Below are positions 1 to 8,800 of a DNA stretch of 64,000 bases, in pieces. Source of the DNA: CAVQXR01 sp963717955 (GTDB lineage: Bacteria > Actinomycetota > Thermoleophilia > Gaiellales > Gaiellaceae); NCBI GenBank assembly GCA_963717955.1, contig CAVQXR010000001.1, forward strand, positions 1,984,001 through 2,048,000, written 5' to 3'. Below the pieces are notes generated by a model. It did not search any database. It saw nothing but the letters and a program-made list of their open reading frames with translations, and was not told the origin of the DNA. Made by a program: the position numbers and the translations under genes. Positions within the stretch are counted from its first letter, which is position 1, and each line of letters starts with the position of its first letter.

Positions 1-646
1 CCAGCACGCGCTCGTCGACCCCGAGCTGACCTACGGCCTGCCGGCGGCACCCACGATGTACGCGGGCGTCGACGCGCTCGCGCAGGCGATCGCCGGCGTC
101 GTCGTCACGGCTCGCACGCCGATCGGCAACGGGATCGCGCTCGAGGCCACCCGCCTCGCCGCGACGGCGCTCCCCGCCGTCGTCCGCGACGGCTCCGATC
201 GGGCGGCGCGCTCGCAGATGGCGTGCGCGAGCCTGATGGCGGGCCTCGCGATGAACATCGCCGACTGCGGCTCCGAGCACTCGATCGCGCAGGCGGTCGG
301 CGGGAAGTACCACGTCCCGCACGGGCTCACGATCGGCGTCGTCCTGGCGGAGACCATGGATCACGACCGGCACGCCGTGCCCGGGCTGTTCGAGCGCATC
401 GCCGATGTGCTCGGCGAGCCGGACGACGGCCGCGGCGACGGCTCCCGGGCGGTCCGCGGCGTGCAACGGATCCTCGCGGAGATCGGCTTCCCGACGCTCG
501 GCTCGATCGGGATCACCGAGGCAGACCTCGACGAGCTGGCCGAGCTCGCCCTCGAGGACTACTTCATCACCGTCGCGCCCGGGCCGTGGACGAGGCAGGA
601 CGTGATCGACTGCTACCGGGCTGCGCTGGCGACCGAACAGCGATGA
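1..646 (+). CDS. Iron-containing alcohol dehydrogenase / maleylacetate reductase family, C-terminal part (5' truncated by window edge)
   Basis: About 214 residues are visible and the frame is open to the left edge. The opening DPELTYGLPAAPT is the family segment leading into the metal-binding helix. The later HVPHG motif (around nt 310-322) and the SEH 14 residues before it match two of the four metal-ligand histidines. In the ligand pair usually written D-A-L-x-H the sequence reads D-A-L-A-Q, so the second ligand is Gln. That change is compatible with a metal-independent maleylacetate-reductase-like enzyme or with altered metal use. The family oxidises or reduces alcohols, hydroxyacids or maleylacetate with NAD(P). 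The stop overlaps the next start (ATGA), so the two genes are probably translated together. Substrate cannot be told from this fragment. Confidence 0.8.
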   Translation, partial: QHALVDPELTYGLPAAPTMYAGVDALAQAIAGVVVTARTPIGNGIALEATRLAATALPAVVRDGSDRAARSQMACASLMAGLAMNIADCGSEHSIAQAVGGKYHVPHGLTIGVVLAETMDHDRHAVPGLFERIADVLGEPDDGRGDGSRAVRGVQRILAEIGFPTLGSIGITEADLDELAELALEDYFITVAPGPWTRQDVIDCYRAALATEQR

Positions 647-1359
647 GCCGGCCCGTCATCGGCATCACCGCCTACGCCCAGGAGGCCAGCTGGGGCGCCT
701 GGACACTCCCGGCGGCCCTCGTCCCGCTCTCCTACGTCACGTCGGTCGAGGCGGCCGGTGGACGGCCGGTCGTGATCCCGCCGATCGAGGGAGGAGTCGA
801 CGAGACCCTGGATGCGATCGACGGGCTGATCTTCTCGGGAGGCGCCGACATCGACCCCGGCGCCTACGGCGCCGAGCGCCACCCCGAGACGACCGTGACG
901 CAGCGCCAGCGCGACGAGGCCGAGCTCAGGCTCCTCGAGGCGGCGCTCGAGCGCGACATGCCGGTGCTCGCGATCTGCCGGGGCATGCAGATGCTGAACG
1001 TCGCCCACGGCGGCGACCTGCACCAGCACCTGCCTGAGCTCGTCGGTCACTCGGGACACCGCGAGACGCCCGGCGTCTTCTCGGAGCACGACGTCGAGAT
1101 CGAGCCGGAGAGCCGCACGGCGAACGTCATCGGCACCCGCGTGCATGTCCACTCCCATCACCATCAGGGGCTCGGCGACGTCGGTGAAGGCCTCGAGGCC
1201 GTGGGGTACGCGGAGGACGGGTCGGTCGAGGTGATCGAGGATCCGAGCCGGCGCTTCGCGCTCGGCGTGCTCTGGCACCCGGAAGAGGGCGAGGACAAGC
1301 GGCTGTTCGAGGCGCTCGTCGCCGAGGCGCGCGCCTACCGCTCGGGCGGGGCGGGCTGA
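643..1359 (+). CDS. Class I glutamine amidotransferase-like hydrolase (peptidase C26, gamma-glutamyl-GABA hydrolase type)
   Basis: 238 residues, normal for PuuD-type hydrolases. The N-terminus PVIGITAYAQE and the FSGGADIDP loop are typical. The nucleophile elbow AICRGMQMLN places the catalytic Cys near residue 112, and GVLWHPEE near residue 215 supplies the His and Glu of the triad. The family cleaves gamma-glutamyl amides such as gamma-Glu-GABA in polyamine breakdown. Coupling to an Fe-ADH-family gene suggests a catabolic operon, but the actual substrate is not shown. The 3' end overlaps the convergent gene at 1335 by 25 bp. The start is the ATG inside the ATGA overlap. Confidence 0.85.
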   Translation: MSRPVIGITAYAQEASWGAWTLPAALVPLSYVTSVEAAGGRPVVIPPIEGGVDETLDAIDGLIFSGGADIDPGAYGAERHPETTVTQRQRDEAELRLLEAALERDMPVLAICRGMQMLNVAHGGDLHQHLPELVGHSGHRETPGVFSEHDVEIEPESRTANVIGTRVHVHSHHHQGLGDVGEGLEAVGYAEDGSVEVIEDPSRRFALGVLWHPEEGEDKRLFEALVAEARAYRSGGAG

Positions 1360-2570
1360 CGATCGCTGCGGCCGACCGTCCGCCAGAGGCGGACGAGCGA
1401 CCGGCCCGGCCTCGACAGCAGGATCGCGACGGTCACGACGGTAGCGGCCGCGAGCGAGACGAGCAGCCCCTTCCATCCGGTCACCTCGAGAGCGTGAAGC
1501 GTTGCGACGGCGAGACCAAGGGGCAACCCGACGACCGTGAGCAGGCCGACCAGCGCCTCCGTCCGCTGCGCCGCTCCCGTCTGCGCGACCCGTGCGGAGT
1601 CGCCGAGCTGGCCGACGACCTGGTCGAGCAAGTCCGGGATCTCGTGCTGGCGCTGGTACGCGCGAAGGATCTCGGTCCCGTGCCACTGGGAGCCAAGGTG
1701 CCGCCACCAGTAGGCGTTGCGGAAGCCGGCGAGCTCGTGCTCGAGCTCGGCGAGGCGGTCGGGGTGGTCGGCAGGGTCGGAGAGCGTGGCGAGGTCGTCG
1801 GCGATCGCCCCCAGCCGCAGCCGCTGGACCATCCCGAGCAGGATCGCGTCCAGGTAGATCGAGCGGAAGTGCACCTCGGGATCGGCCGCCAGACCGTAGA
1901 CGGAGCTCATGTCGGGGCCCGAGCCGAGAAACGCCGACCCGTCGCGGAGGACGAGCGCCCGCCAACCCGCCGACAGATGCACGACCGAGCTCTCGAGCGC
2001 GGCGCCCATGCCGAGCGGTGGCAAGTAGCGGTCGGCCGGGGTCGCCGAGGCGAGTAGCCACAGCCACTCGAGCTCCGGGCCCCAGCCGGCGTACGGCTCG
2101 GGCAGCCCGTGGGTGAGCTCGCCGGAGGGCGTCGTCATCACGAGGGTCGTCGCACGCCGCGTGGCGGCCACCTGCCCAGCATCGGCGAGCACCAGCTCGA
2201 ACCAGGCCCGCGCGGGCGACCCTGGCCCGAGGTCCGCCAGCCGTGCGAGGTCGTCCACGAGGGCGGCCCCGCCGCCGGGCAGGTGGCCGTGGACGGCGAG
2301 AAGCCCGTTCACCCCCGACGCCCCCCGCTCGAAGCAGAGGATCTCGACGCCCGCCGGCTCGAACGCTCCCGGCGCGCCGGGCGGAGCTGCAGCACGAGAG
2401 TGACGTCGGGACCGTCCGTAGAGCGCCTGCGCAGCACGCTGGTTCAGATACGACCGGCGGGCTTCTGCGGTCTCTCCGGCGCCGACCGGGAGCGGCCCCT
2501 CGTCCCAGGCCGGGAGCCCGTCGAGCTCGACCTCGACGACGATGACCACTGCCGCCCGCGAGAAGCTCAT
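1335..2570 (-). CDS. Unrecognised protein with two C-terminal transmembrane helices, last gene of the cyclase/ATPase operon
   Basis: 411 residues. I do not recognise the soluble part (about residues 1-310). The C-terminal third has a charged helical stretch around the RNAYWWRHLG segment, then a helix pair at about 335-355 and 365-385 and a basic tail. This layout resembles CorA-like helical membrane proteins, but no GMN motif is seen. Its ATG overlaps the TGA of the preceding cyclase/ATPase gene (ATGA), so it is translationally coupled to it. That context makes it a candidate membrane partner or output of the signalling proteins, which is inference only. The last 25 bp overlap the convergent C26 hydrolase gene. 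Confidence 0.7.
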   Translation of the reverse strand: MSFSRAAVVIVVEVELDGLPAWDEGPLPVGAGETAEARRSYLNQRAAQALYGRSRRHSRAAAPPGAPGAFEPAGVEILCFERGASGVNGLLAVHGHLPGGGAALVDDLARLADLGPGSPARAWFELVLADAGQVAATRRATTLVMTTPSGELTHGLPEPYAGWGPELEWLWLLASATPADRYLPPLGMGAALESSVVHLSAGWRALVLRDGSAFLGSGPDMSSVYGLAADPEVHFRSIYLDAILLGMVQRLRLGAIADDLATLSDPADHPDRLAELEHELAGFRNAYWWRHLGSQWHGTEILRAYQRQHEIPDLLDQVVGQLGDSARVAQTGAAQRTEALVGLLTVVGLPLGLAVATLHALEVTGWKGLLVSLAAATVVTVAILLSRPGRSLVRLWRTVGRSDRQPAPPER

Positions 2571-5500
2571 CCCAGCTCCTCGAGCAGCGCCCGGGCTTTC
2601 GTGGCGGAGACGATGTTGCCCTTGCGCTCGTAGAGGGCGATGGCATGCTCGAGCGCGGTCGCTGCTTCGGTGGTCTGACCGGAGCGGGTGAGGACGTAGG
2701 CAAGGACGAGCAGCGCGTCGGCGTGGTACCCGAGGAACAGCGTCCCGTCGGCGTAGCCCACGGCTTCCCTGGCGAGCGTCTCGGCTTCCGCGAGCCGTCC
2801 GAGCCGCGCGAAGGCGAGGGCGCGCACCGACGGCCGCCCGACCACGATCTCCCAGTCGGGCGGTACGGCGTGCCGCTCGCTCTCATCGAGGGTACGCAAG
2901 CTCTCGACCGGGTCGCCCTGGTCGCAGGTCGCGCGGGCGAGGTCGATCAGAGCAAGCACCAGGGCACGGTTGTCGGCCATCGCGGCCGAGTGTTCCGCAC
3001 CTGCGCGGGTCGCCCGTTCGGCCACCGCGGGATGGCCGGCCAGCGTCTCGACGCGTCCGTTCATCAGTTCGACGATCGTCCTGAGGGTGCTGAGCTGCTG
3101 CGTTTCCGCGCGACTGCGGGCGATCAGCGCGCGGGCGTGGTCGAAGCGGCCCTGCATGGCGACGAGGGAGGCGAGGAGCGCACTCACTGTCGCCTCACCC
3201 AGGGGATCGCCCCGCAGCCCGCCCAAGAGCCCCTCACAGACGCGAATGCCCTCGCCGACTGGTGTCGGCCCGTCGAGCAGTGCGTAGCCGAGGCGGGTCA
3301 GGGTCATCGCCTCGTCGAGGCGGCTGTCCGCCCGCCTCGCGTGTTCGAGGCCCCGCTCGGCGGCCTCGCGAAGCGACTCCGCCTTTCCGGTGCACTGGTA
3401 GAGCTCCCAGAGCACGTTCCACGCGCGCGTGAGCGGGAGATCGTCGTCTGCCTCGTCGAACACCGTGAGCGACTCCTCGGCCTCACGCAGCGTCTCGGTG
3501 AGATCGACTTGCTCAGACGGCTTGTATTGGCGCAACTCGGTGCGCACCAGCCAGGCATGGCGCTCGGTGCGACGTTCGCCGACGGCTCGTGCGCGCTCGA
3601 TCGCATCGCCGAGGACCGACTCGGCCCGCTCGAAGCTGCCGACGTGACGCAGCGCGAAACCGAGGTCGGGGGCGAGATCAAGCCGGGCACGTTCATCCGC
3701 GCAGGGCAGCGAACGGGCACGCTCGAGCAGGTTGATGGTCGCCCGCATGTCGCCGCGGCGAACCGCGAGCCGCCCGGCCGAGGCGAGACGGATACGGGCG
3801 CGGTCGGCGAGCTCGAGCGCCTTTTCGTCGACCGGGCCGAGTTCGGAGCGGTACTCGTACGCCTGCTCCAGGTGGTAGCCGAGGATTTCCTCGTTCTCTG
3901 CCACGCGGTCGCCGAGAGTCTCTAGGAGCCAGTCCGCGTGGCGCTCGTGCAGGTCGGACCTCACCTCCATCGGGATCGCCTCGTAGGCCGCGTCACGAAT
4001 CAGGGCGTGGCGGAAGCGGAACGCCTGCTCGCCCGGGAATTCGGAGCGTTCGCTGCGGACCAGCTCCTTGTGGACGAGACCCTCCAACAGGGATGCGACC
4101 GCCTCCGGCTGTGAGAATGCGACGAGGCCGCCGACGTGGAAGACCTCGCCCTCGATCGAGGCCTGCTCCAGCAGCTGGCGCTCGTCCGGCCGCAGCATGT
4201 CGAGGCGGGCGGCGAGCAGGCTCTGGATCGCCGGCGGGAGCGCGATGTCGCCCTCCTTGTCTCCTGTCTCGGCGAACATCGCCACCATCTGCTCGAGAAA
4301 GAGCGGGTTGCCGGCAGCGGCCTCGGCAACACGCGCCCTGGTGCCGGGTGGCAACTCGACGCCGGCTGCGAGATCGGCGATCAACTCGTCGGACTCCTCT
4401 GGCGCGAGCGGATCGAGCAGAACCGAAACCGCGTTCAGCTTGCCGCCGGCCCAGCCAGGCCGCCCGTCGAGCAGCTCCGGTCGCGCCAGACAGACCACGA
4501 GCACCGGGACATCCCGGACCCCGTCGGCAAGGTCATCGATCAGATCCAGCAGCGTCGGCTCCGCCCAGTGGATGTCCTCGAACACCAGCAACAGCGGCCT
4601 CGCCCCGGCCAGCGCCTCGGCGAGCCTGCGCACCGCCCAGAACACCTCCTCCCTGAGCGCGCCCCCGGTGCCGGTGCCGATCGCACCCTCCAACCGCGCA
4701 ACGACCGCCCCCGCATCCGGGCTGCCCTCGAGCAGCTCCCGGATGCCGCGCTCCGCGGTCGCCTGGGCGACGATCTCCCGCAACGGCCAGTAGGTGATCC
4801 CCTCCCCGTACGAGAGGCAGCGGCCGGTCAGCACGCGCGCCTCAGGCTCCAACGAGGCGGCGAGCTCCCGTGCAAGCCGCGTCTTGCCGATCCCCGCCAC
4901 CCCGAACACCGTCACCAGATGACAACGCCGCTCCCGCTTCGCCCGCTCGTACGCCTGACGCAGCTGAGCGAGCTCCAGCTCCCGACCCACCAACGGCGTC
5001 TCGAAATGGCGCAGAACAGCCTCCGCGTCGGGAAGGATCTCGAGCAGCCGAAACGCGGCAACCGGCTCCGTCTTCCCCTTCAACTCGAGCGGCTCGACCG
5101 GCACCGCATCAACGGCATCCCCGACCAGCCGCCAAGTCGCCTCCCCGAGCAGGATCTCCCCCGGCTCCGCCGCCGCCTGCAGACCGCGCCGCCACGTTCA
5201 CCGCATCCCCCAACGCCAAAGCCCCCGACGGATCCGGCTCACGCACGACCACCTCACCCGTATTCACCCCCGTACGCGACCGCAACCGCACCCCGAACTC
5301 CCGCTCCAACTCGCCGTTCAGGGACTCGAGCCGCTCGCGCATCGCCACCGCCGCCCGCACCGCCCGCAACGCGTCGTCCTCATGCACGACCGGCACCCCG
5401 AACACGGCCATCACCGCATCCCCGATCAGCTCCCGCACCCGGCCGCCATGCGCCTCACACACCCCCTTCATCTCCCCGTAGAAGCGCAGCATCAACCGCC

Positions 5501-5684
5501 GCAGCGGCTCCGGATCCAACCGCTCCCCGATCGCCGTCGACCCCATCACATCGCAAAACACCACCGACACCGTCTTACGCAACTCACGCGGCGACGCAGC
5601 CTCCCCGAGCGCGGCACCGCAGCGCGGACAGAAGCTGAAGTCCTCGTCGCTCTCGGAACCACAGGAAGGGCAGGCACGGGTCAC
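2567..5684 (-). CDS. Adenylate/guanylate cyclase-AAA ATPase-TPR protein, copy 1 (interrupted by a +1 frameshift near 5183-5187)
   Basis: Starts with GTG at 5684 inside a GTGA overlap with copy 2. Order: zinc ribbon (CPSCG...CPRCG, residues 4-25), class III cyclase domain (metal Asp in FCDVMGST and LIGDAVMAVFG, about 40-200), AAA/STAND ATPase (Walker A GVAGIGKT, Walker B LLLVFEDIHWAE), then TPR-like helices to the C-terminus. Compared with copies 2 and 3, one extra G follows NVAAR, splitting the gene into readable parts 5109-5684 and 2567-about 5190 (first in-frame ATG at 5104). With the base removed the product would be about 1038 residues, the same as copy 2. It may be a sequence error, a pseudogene, or two separate products. 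The third gene of a four-gene operon. Confidence 0.8.
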
Positions 5685-8600
5685 GGCACAAGCTCCTCGA
5701 GCATCGCGCGCGCCTTCGCCGCCGAGACGACGTTGCCCTTGCGCTCGTACAGGGCGATGGCCTCCTCGAGCGCGGTCGCGGCCTCCGGGGTGCACCCCTG
5801 TCGGTGCAGGACGTCCGCGAGGACTGCGAGCGCCTCGGCGTGGAAGTTGAGGAAGCCGGTCCCGTCGGCGTGACCGACTGCCTGGCGGGCTAGAGCTTCG
5901 GCTTCCGCGAGCCGCCCGAGGGCCGCGAGGGCGAAGGCCCGCACTGCCGGCCGTCCGACGACGATCTCGAGGTCGGGCGGCGAGGGTCGCCGTTCGCTCT
6001 CATCGAGGATGCGCAGGGCCTCGTCTGGGCGGCCCTGCAGGCAAAGAATGCGCGCCAGGCGGAGCAAGGCGAACGCGTAGACCCAGCTGTCGGCCACCTC
6101 GACGGTGTGAGAGACAGCCTCGCGAGCGGCTCGCTCTGCCTCTTCCAGGTCGTCGGCCAGCGTAGCCGGTTGCGCCCCGCCGTACAGCTCGGCCGTCGCC
6201 CGGTGCAGGTCCGTCGCGAGGCTTTCCATCCCGGCTCGGCTATCGGATATCAGCCGGCGGGCATCGGTGAACCGTCCCTGCATCGCAGCGCAGCAGGCCG
6301 CAAACGCACGCATGTACGCCTGCCCCAGAGGGTCGTTGCCGAGCTCCTGGCGAAGCGGGTCGCAGAGTGCAACCGCCTCTCCAACTGGCGTCGGTCCGTC
6401 GACGAGGGAGGCGCCGAGCGCGATCAGGGCCCACGCTTCCTCTGGTCGGCTGCCGGCCCGACGCGCGTGTTCGTGCGCTTGCTCCGCCGCCGCCCGGACC
6501 GCCACCGCGTCGGTGCAGGTATAGAGGAGGGCGAGAAACCACCATGCGCGTGCCAGGGCGATGTCGTCACCCGTCTCGCGCAGCACGGCCAGAGATGCTT
6601 CGGCTGCGGCGAGCGTCTTGGCCAAAGGCTCAGGGTTCGTGAAGTAGCGTACGAGGCCGCGGACGATCATGCAATGCAGCCCAGCGGGGTGATCACCAAC
6701 CGAGCCCGCACGCCCGATCGCATCGCCCACGACCGCCTCGGCCCGCTCGAACTCACCGGCGTGAAACAATGCGAAGCCGAGATCCGGTGCGAGTTCCAGC
6801 GCGGCGCGGTCGTTGGCGGCGGTGAGTGCGCGGGCGCGCTCGAGCAGATTGATCGCGGCCTTGGTGTCGCCCCGGCGGAACGCCGCCCGCCCCGCCGAGG
6901 CGAGCCGCAGGCGCGCGCGGTCGGCGAGCTCGAACGCCTTCCTGTCGGTCGGGCCGAGCTCGGAGCGGTACTCGTAGGCCTGCTCGAGGTGGTAGCCGAG
7001 GATCTCCTCGGCCTCGCCGACCCGGTCGCCGAGCGCCTGCTCGAGCCAGTTGGCGTGGCGTTCGTGCAGGTCAGACCTGATCTCCTTCGGGACCGCCTCG
7101 TAGGCCGCGTCGCGAATCAGGACGTGGCGGAAGCGAAACGCCTGCTCGCCCAGGACTTGGGCGCGTTCGCTGCGGATCAGCTCCTTGTGAACCAAACCCT
7201 CCAACAGCGATGACACCGCCCCTGGCTGTGACAGTGCAACAAGGCCGCCGACATGAAACACCTCGCCCTCGATCGAGGCCTGCTCCAGCAGCTGGCGCTC
7301 GTCCCGCCGCAGCATGTCGAGCCGGGCGGCAAGCAGGCCCTGGATCGCTGGCGGCACGGTCAGCTCCCCGCCACCGTCTCCGCCTTCGGAGATCATGGCG
7401 AGCATCTGCTCGAGAAAGAGCGGGTTCCCGGCAGCGGCCGCAGCGACACGCGCCTGTGCGTCGCGTGGGAGCGTGGTCGTAGCCGTTAGGGCGGCGATCA
7501 GCTCGCCGGACTCCTCGGGCGTGAGCGGGTCGAGCAGCACCGAGGCCGCGTTCAACTTGCCCCCTCCCCAGCCGGGCCGCTCGGCGAGCAGCTCGGGCCG
7601 GGCGAGGCAGACAACGAGCGCCGGGACATCGCGGACGCCGTCGGCGAGGTCGTCGATCAGATCGAGCAGCGTCGGCTCTGCCCAGTGGATGTCCTCGAAC
7701 ACCAGCAAGAGCGGCCTCGCGTCGGCCAGCGCCTCGGCGAGCCTGCGCACCGCCCAGAACACCTCCTCCCTGAGCGCGCCGCCGGTGCCGGTGCCGATCG
7801 CACCCTCCAACCGCGCAACGACCGCCCCAGCGTCCGGGCTGCCCTCGAGCAGCTCGCGGAGGCCGCCCTCCCCGGTCGCCTGGGCAACGATCTCCCGCAA
7901 CGGCCAGTAGGTGATCCCCTCCCCATACGAGAGACAGCGGCCAGTGAGTACGCGCGCCTCACCCTCGACCGCGCGGGCCAGCTCCCGTGCAAGCCGCGTC
8001 TTGCCGATCCCCGCCGGCCCGAACACCGTCACCAGGTGGCAACGCCGCTCCCGCACAGCCCGCTCGAATGCCTTCCGAAGCAGCAGCAACTCGTCCTCCC
8101 GGCCCACCAGCGGCGTCTCGAAATGGCGCAGAACAGCCTCCGCGCCAGGCCGGATCTCGAGCAAGCGGTAGGCCGGCACCGGCTCCGCCTTGCCCTTCAA
8201 CGAAAGCGGCTCGACCGGCTCCGCACGCACCGCGTCCCCGACCAGCCGCCAGGTCGCCTCACCCAGCAGGATCTCCCCCGGCTCCGCCGCACCCTGCAAC
8301 CGCGCCGCCACGTTGACCGCATCGCCAAGCGCCAGAGCACCGGACGGGTCGGGGTCGCGCACGATCACCTCGCCGGTGTTGATCCCGGTGCGCGACTGCA
8401 GGCGCACCCCAAACCCCCGCTCCAGCTCGTCGTTCAACAGCTCCAGCCGCCCGCGCATCGCCACCGCCGCCCGCACCGCCCGCAATGCGTCGTCCTCGTG
8501 CACGACCGGGATCCCGAACGCGGCCATCACCGCATCCCCGATCAGCTCCCGCACCCGGCCCCCATGCGCCTCACACACCCCCTTCATCTCCCCGTAGAAG

Positions 8601-8800
8601 CGCAGCATCAGCCGACGCAACGGCTCCGGATCCAACCGCTCCCCGATCGCCGTCGACCCCATCACATCGCAAAACACCACCGACACCGTCTTACGCAACT
8701 CACGCGGCGCCGCGGCCTCCCCGAGCGCGGCGCCACAGCGCGGGCAGAAGCTGAAGTCCTCGGCGCTCTCGGAACCGCAGGAGGGGCAGGCGCGGGTCAC
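5681..8800 (-). CDS. Adenylate/guanylate cyclase-AAA ATPase-TPR protein, copy 2 (intact)
   Basis: 1039 residues from a GTG that overlaps the stop of copy 3 (GTGA). This is the only uninterrupted member of the three. Residues 4-25 form a CxxC...CxxC zinc ribbon. Residues about 35-205 are a class III nucleotide cyclase homology domain with both metal aspartates (FCDVMGST; LIGDAVMAAFG) and the GDAVNVAARLQ motif. From about 270 an ATPase module follows with Walker A GPAGIGKT, Walker B LLLVFEDIHWAEP and a FRHVLIRDAAYEA winged-helix-like region. The C-terminal half is helical TPR-type repeats ending in ALYERKGN. Such proteins make or respond to cyclic nucleotides in a signal-gated, ATP-dependent way. 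Ligand and product nucleotide are unknown. No membrane segment is present. Confidence 0.92.
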   Translation of the reverse strand: MTRACPSCGSESAEDFSFCPRCGAALGEAAAPRELRKTVSVVFCDVMGSTAIGERLDPEPLRRLMLRFYGEMKGVCEAHGGRVRELIGDAVMAAFGIPVVHEDDALRAVRAAVAMRGRLELLNDELERGFGVRLQSRTGINTGEVIVRDPDPSGALALGDAVNVAARLQGAAEPGEILLGEATWRLVGDAVRAEPVEPLSLKGKAEPVPAYRLLEIRPGAEAVLRHFETPLVGREDELLLLRKAFERAVRERRCHLVTVFGPAGIGKTRLARELARAVEGEARVLTGRCLSYGEGITYWPLREIVAQATGEGGLRELLEGSPDAGAVVARLEGAIGTGTGGALREEVFWAVRRLAEALADARPLLLVFEDIHWAEPTLLDLIDDLADGVRDVPALVVCLARPELLAERPGWGGGKLNAASVLLDPLTPEESGELIAALTATTTLPRDAQARVAAAAAGNPLFLEQMLAMISEGGDGGGELTVPPAIQGLLAARLDMLRRDERQLLEQASIEGEVFHVGGLVALSQPGAVSSLLEGLVHKELIRSERAQVLGEQAFRFRHVLIRDAAYEAVPKEIRSDLHERHANWLEQALGDRVGEAEEILGYHLEQAYEYRSELGPTDRKAFELADRARLRLASAGRAAFRRGDTKAAINLLERARALTAANDRAALELAPDLGFALFHAGEFERAEAVVGDAIGRAGSVGDHPAGLHCMIVRGLVRYFTNPEPLAKTLAAAEASLAVLRETGDDIALARAWWFLALLYTCTDAVAVRAAAEQAHEHARRAGSRPEEAWALIALGASLVDGPTPVGEAVALCDPLRQELGNDPLGQAYMRAFAACCAAMQGRFTDARRLISDSRAGMESLATDLHRATAELYGGAQPATLADDLEEAERAAREAVSHTVEVADSWVYAFALLRLARILCLQGRPDEALRILDESERRPSPPDLEIVVGRPAVRAFALAALGRLAEAEALARQAVGHADGTGFLNFHAEALAVLADVLHRQGCTPEAATALEEAIALYERKGNVVSAAKARAMLEELVP

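Noticed and set aside
613..2886. Very long minus-strand open frame over the C26 hydrolase and membrane gene
   Set aside because: Arg/Pro/Ala-rich composition and overlap with two well-supported genes in other frames; a high-GC shadow frame.
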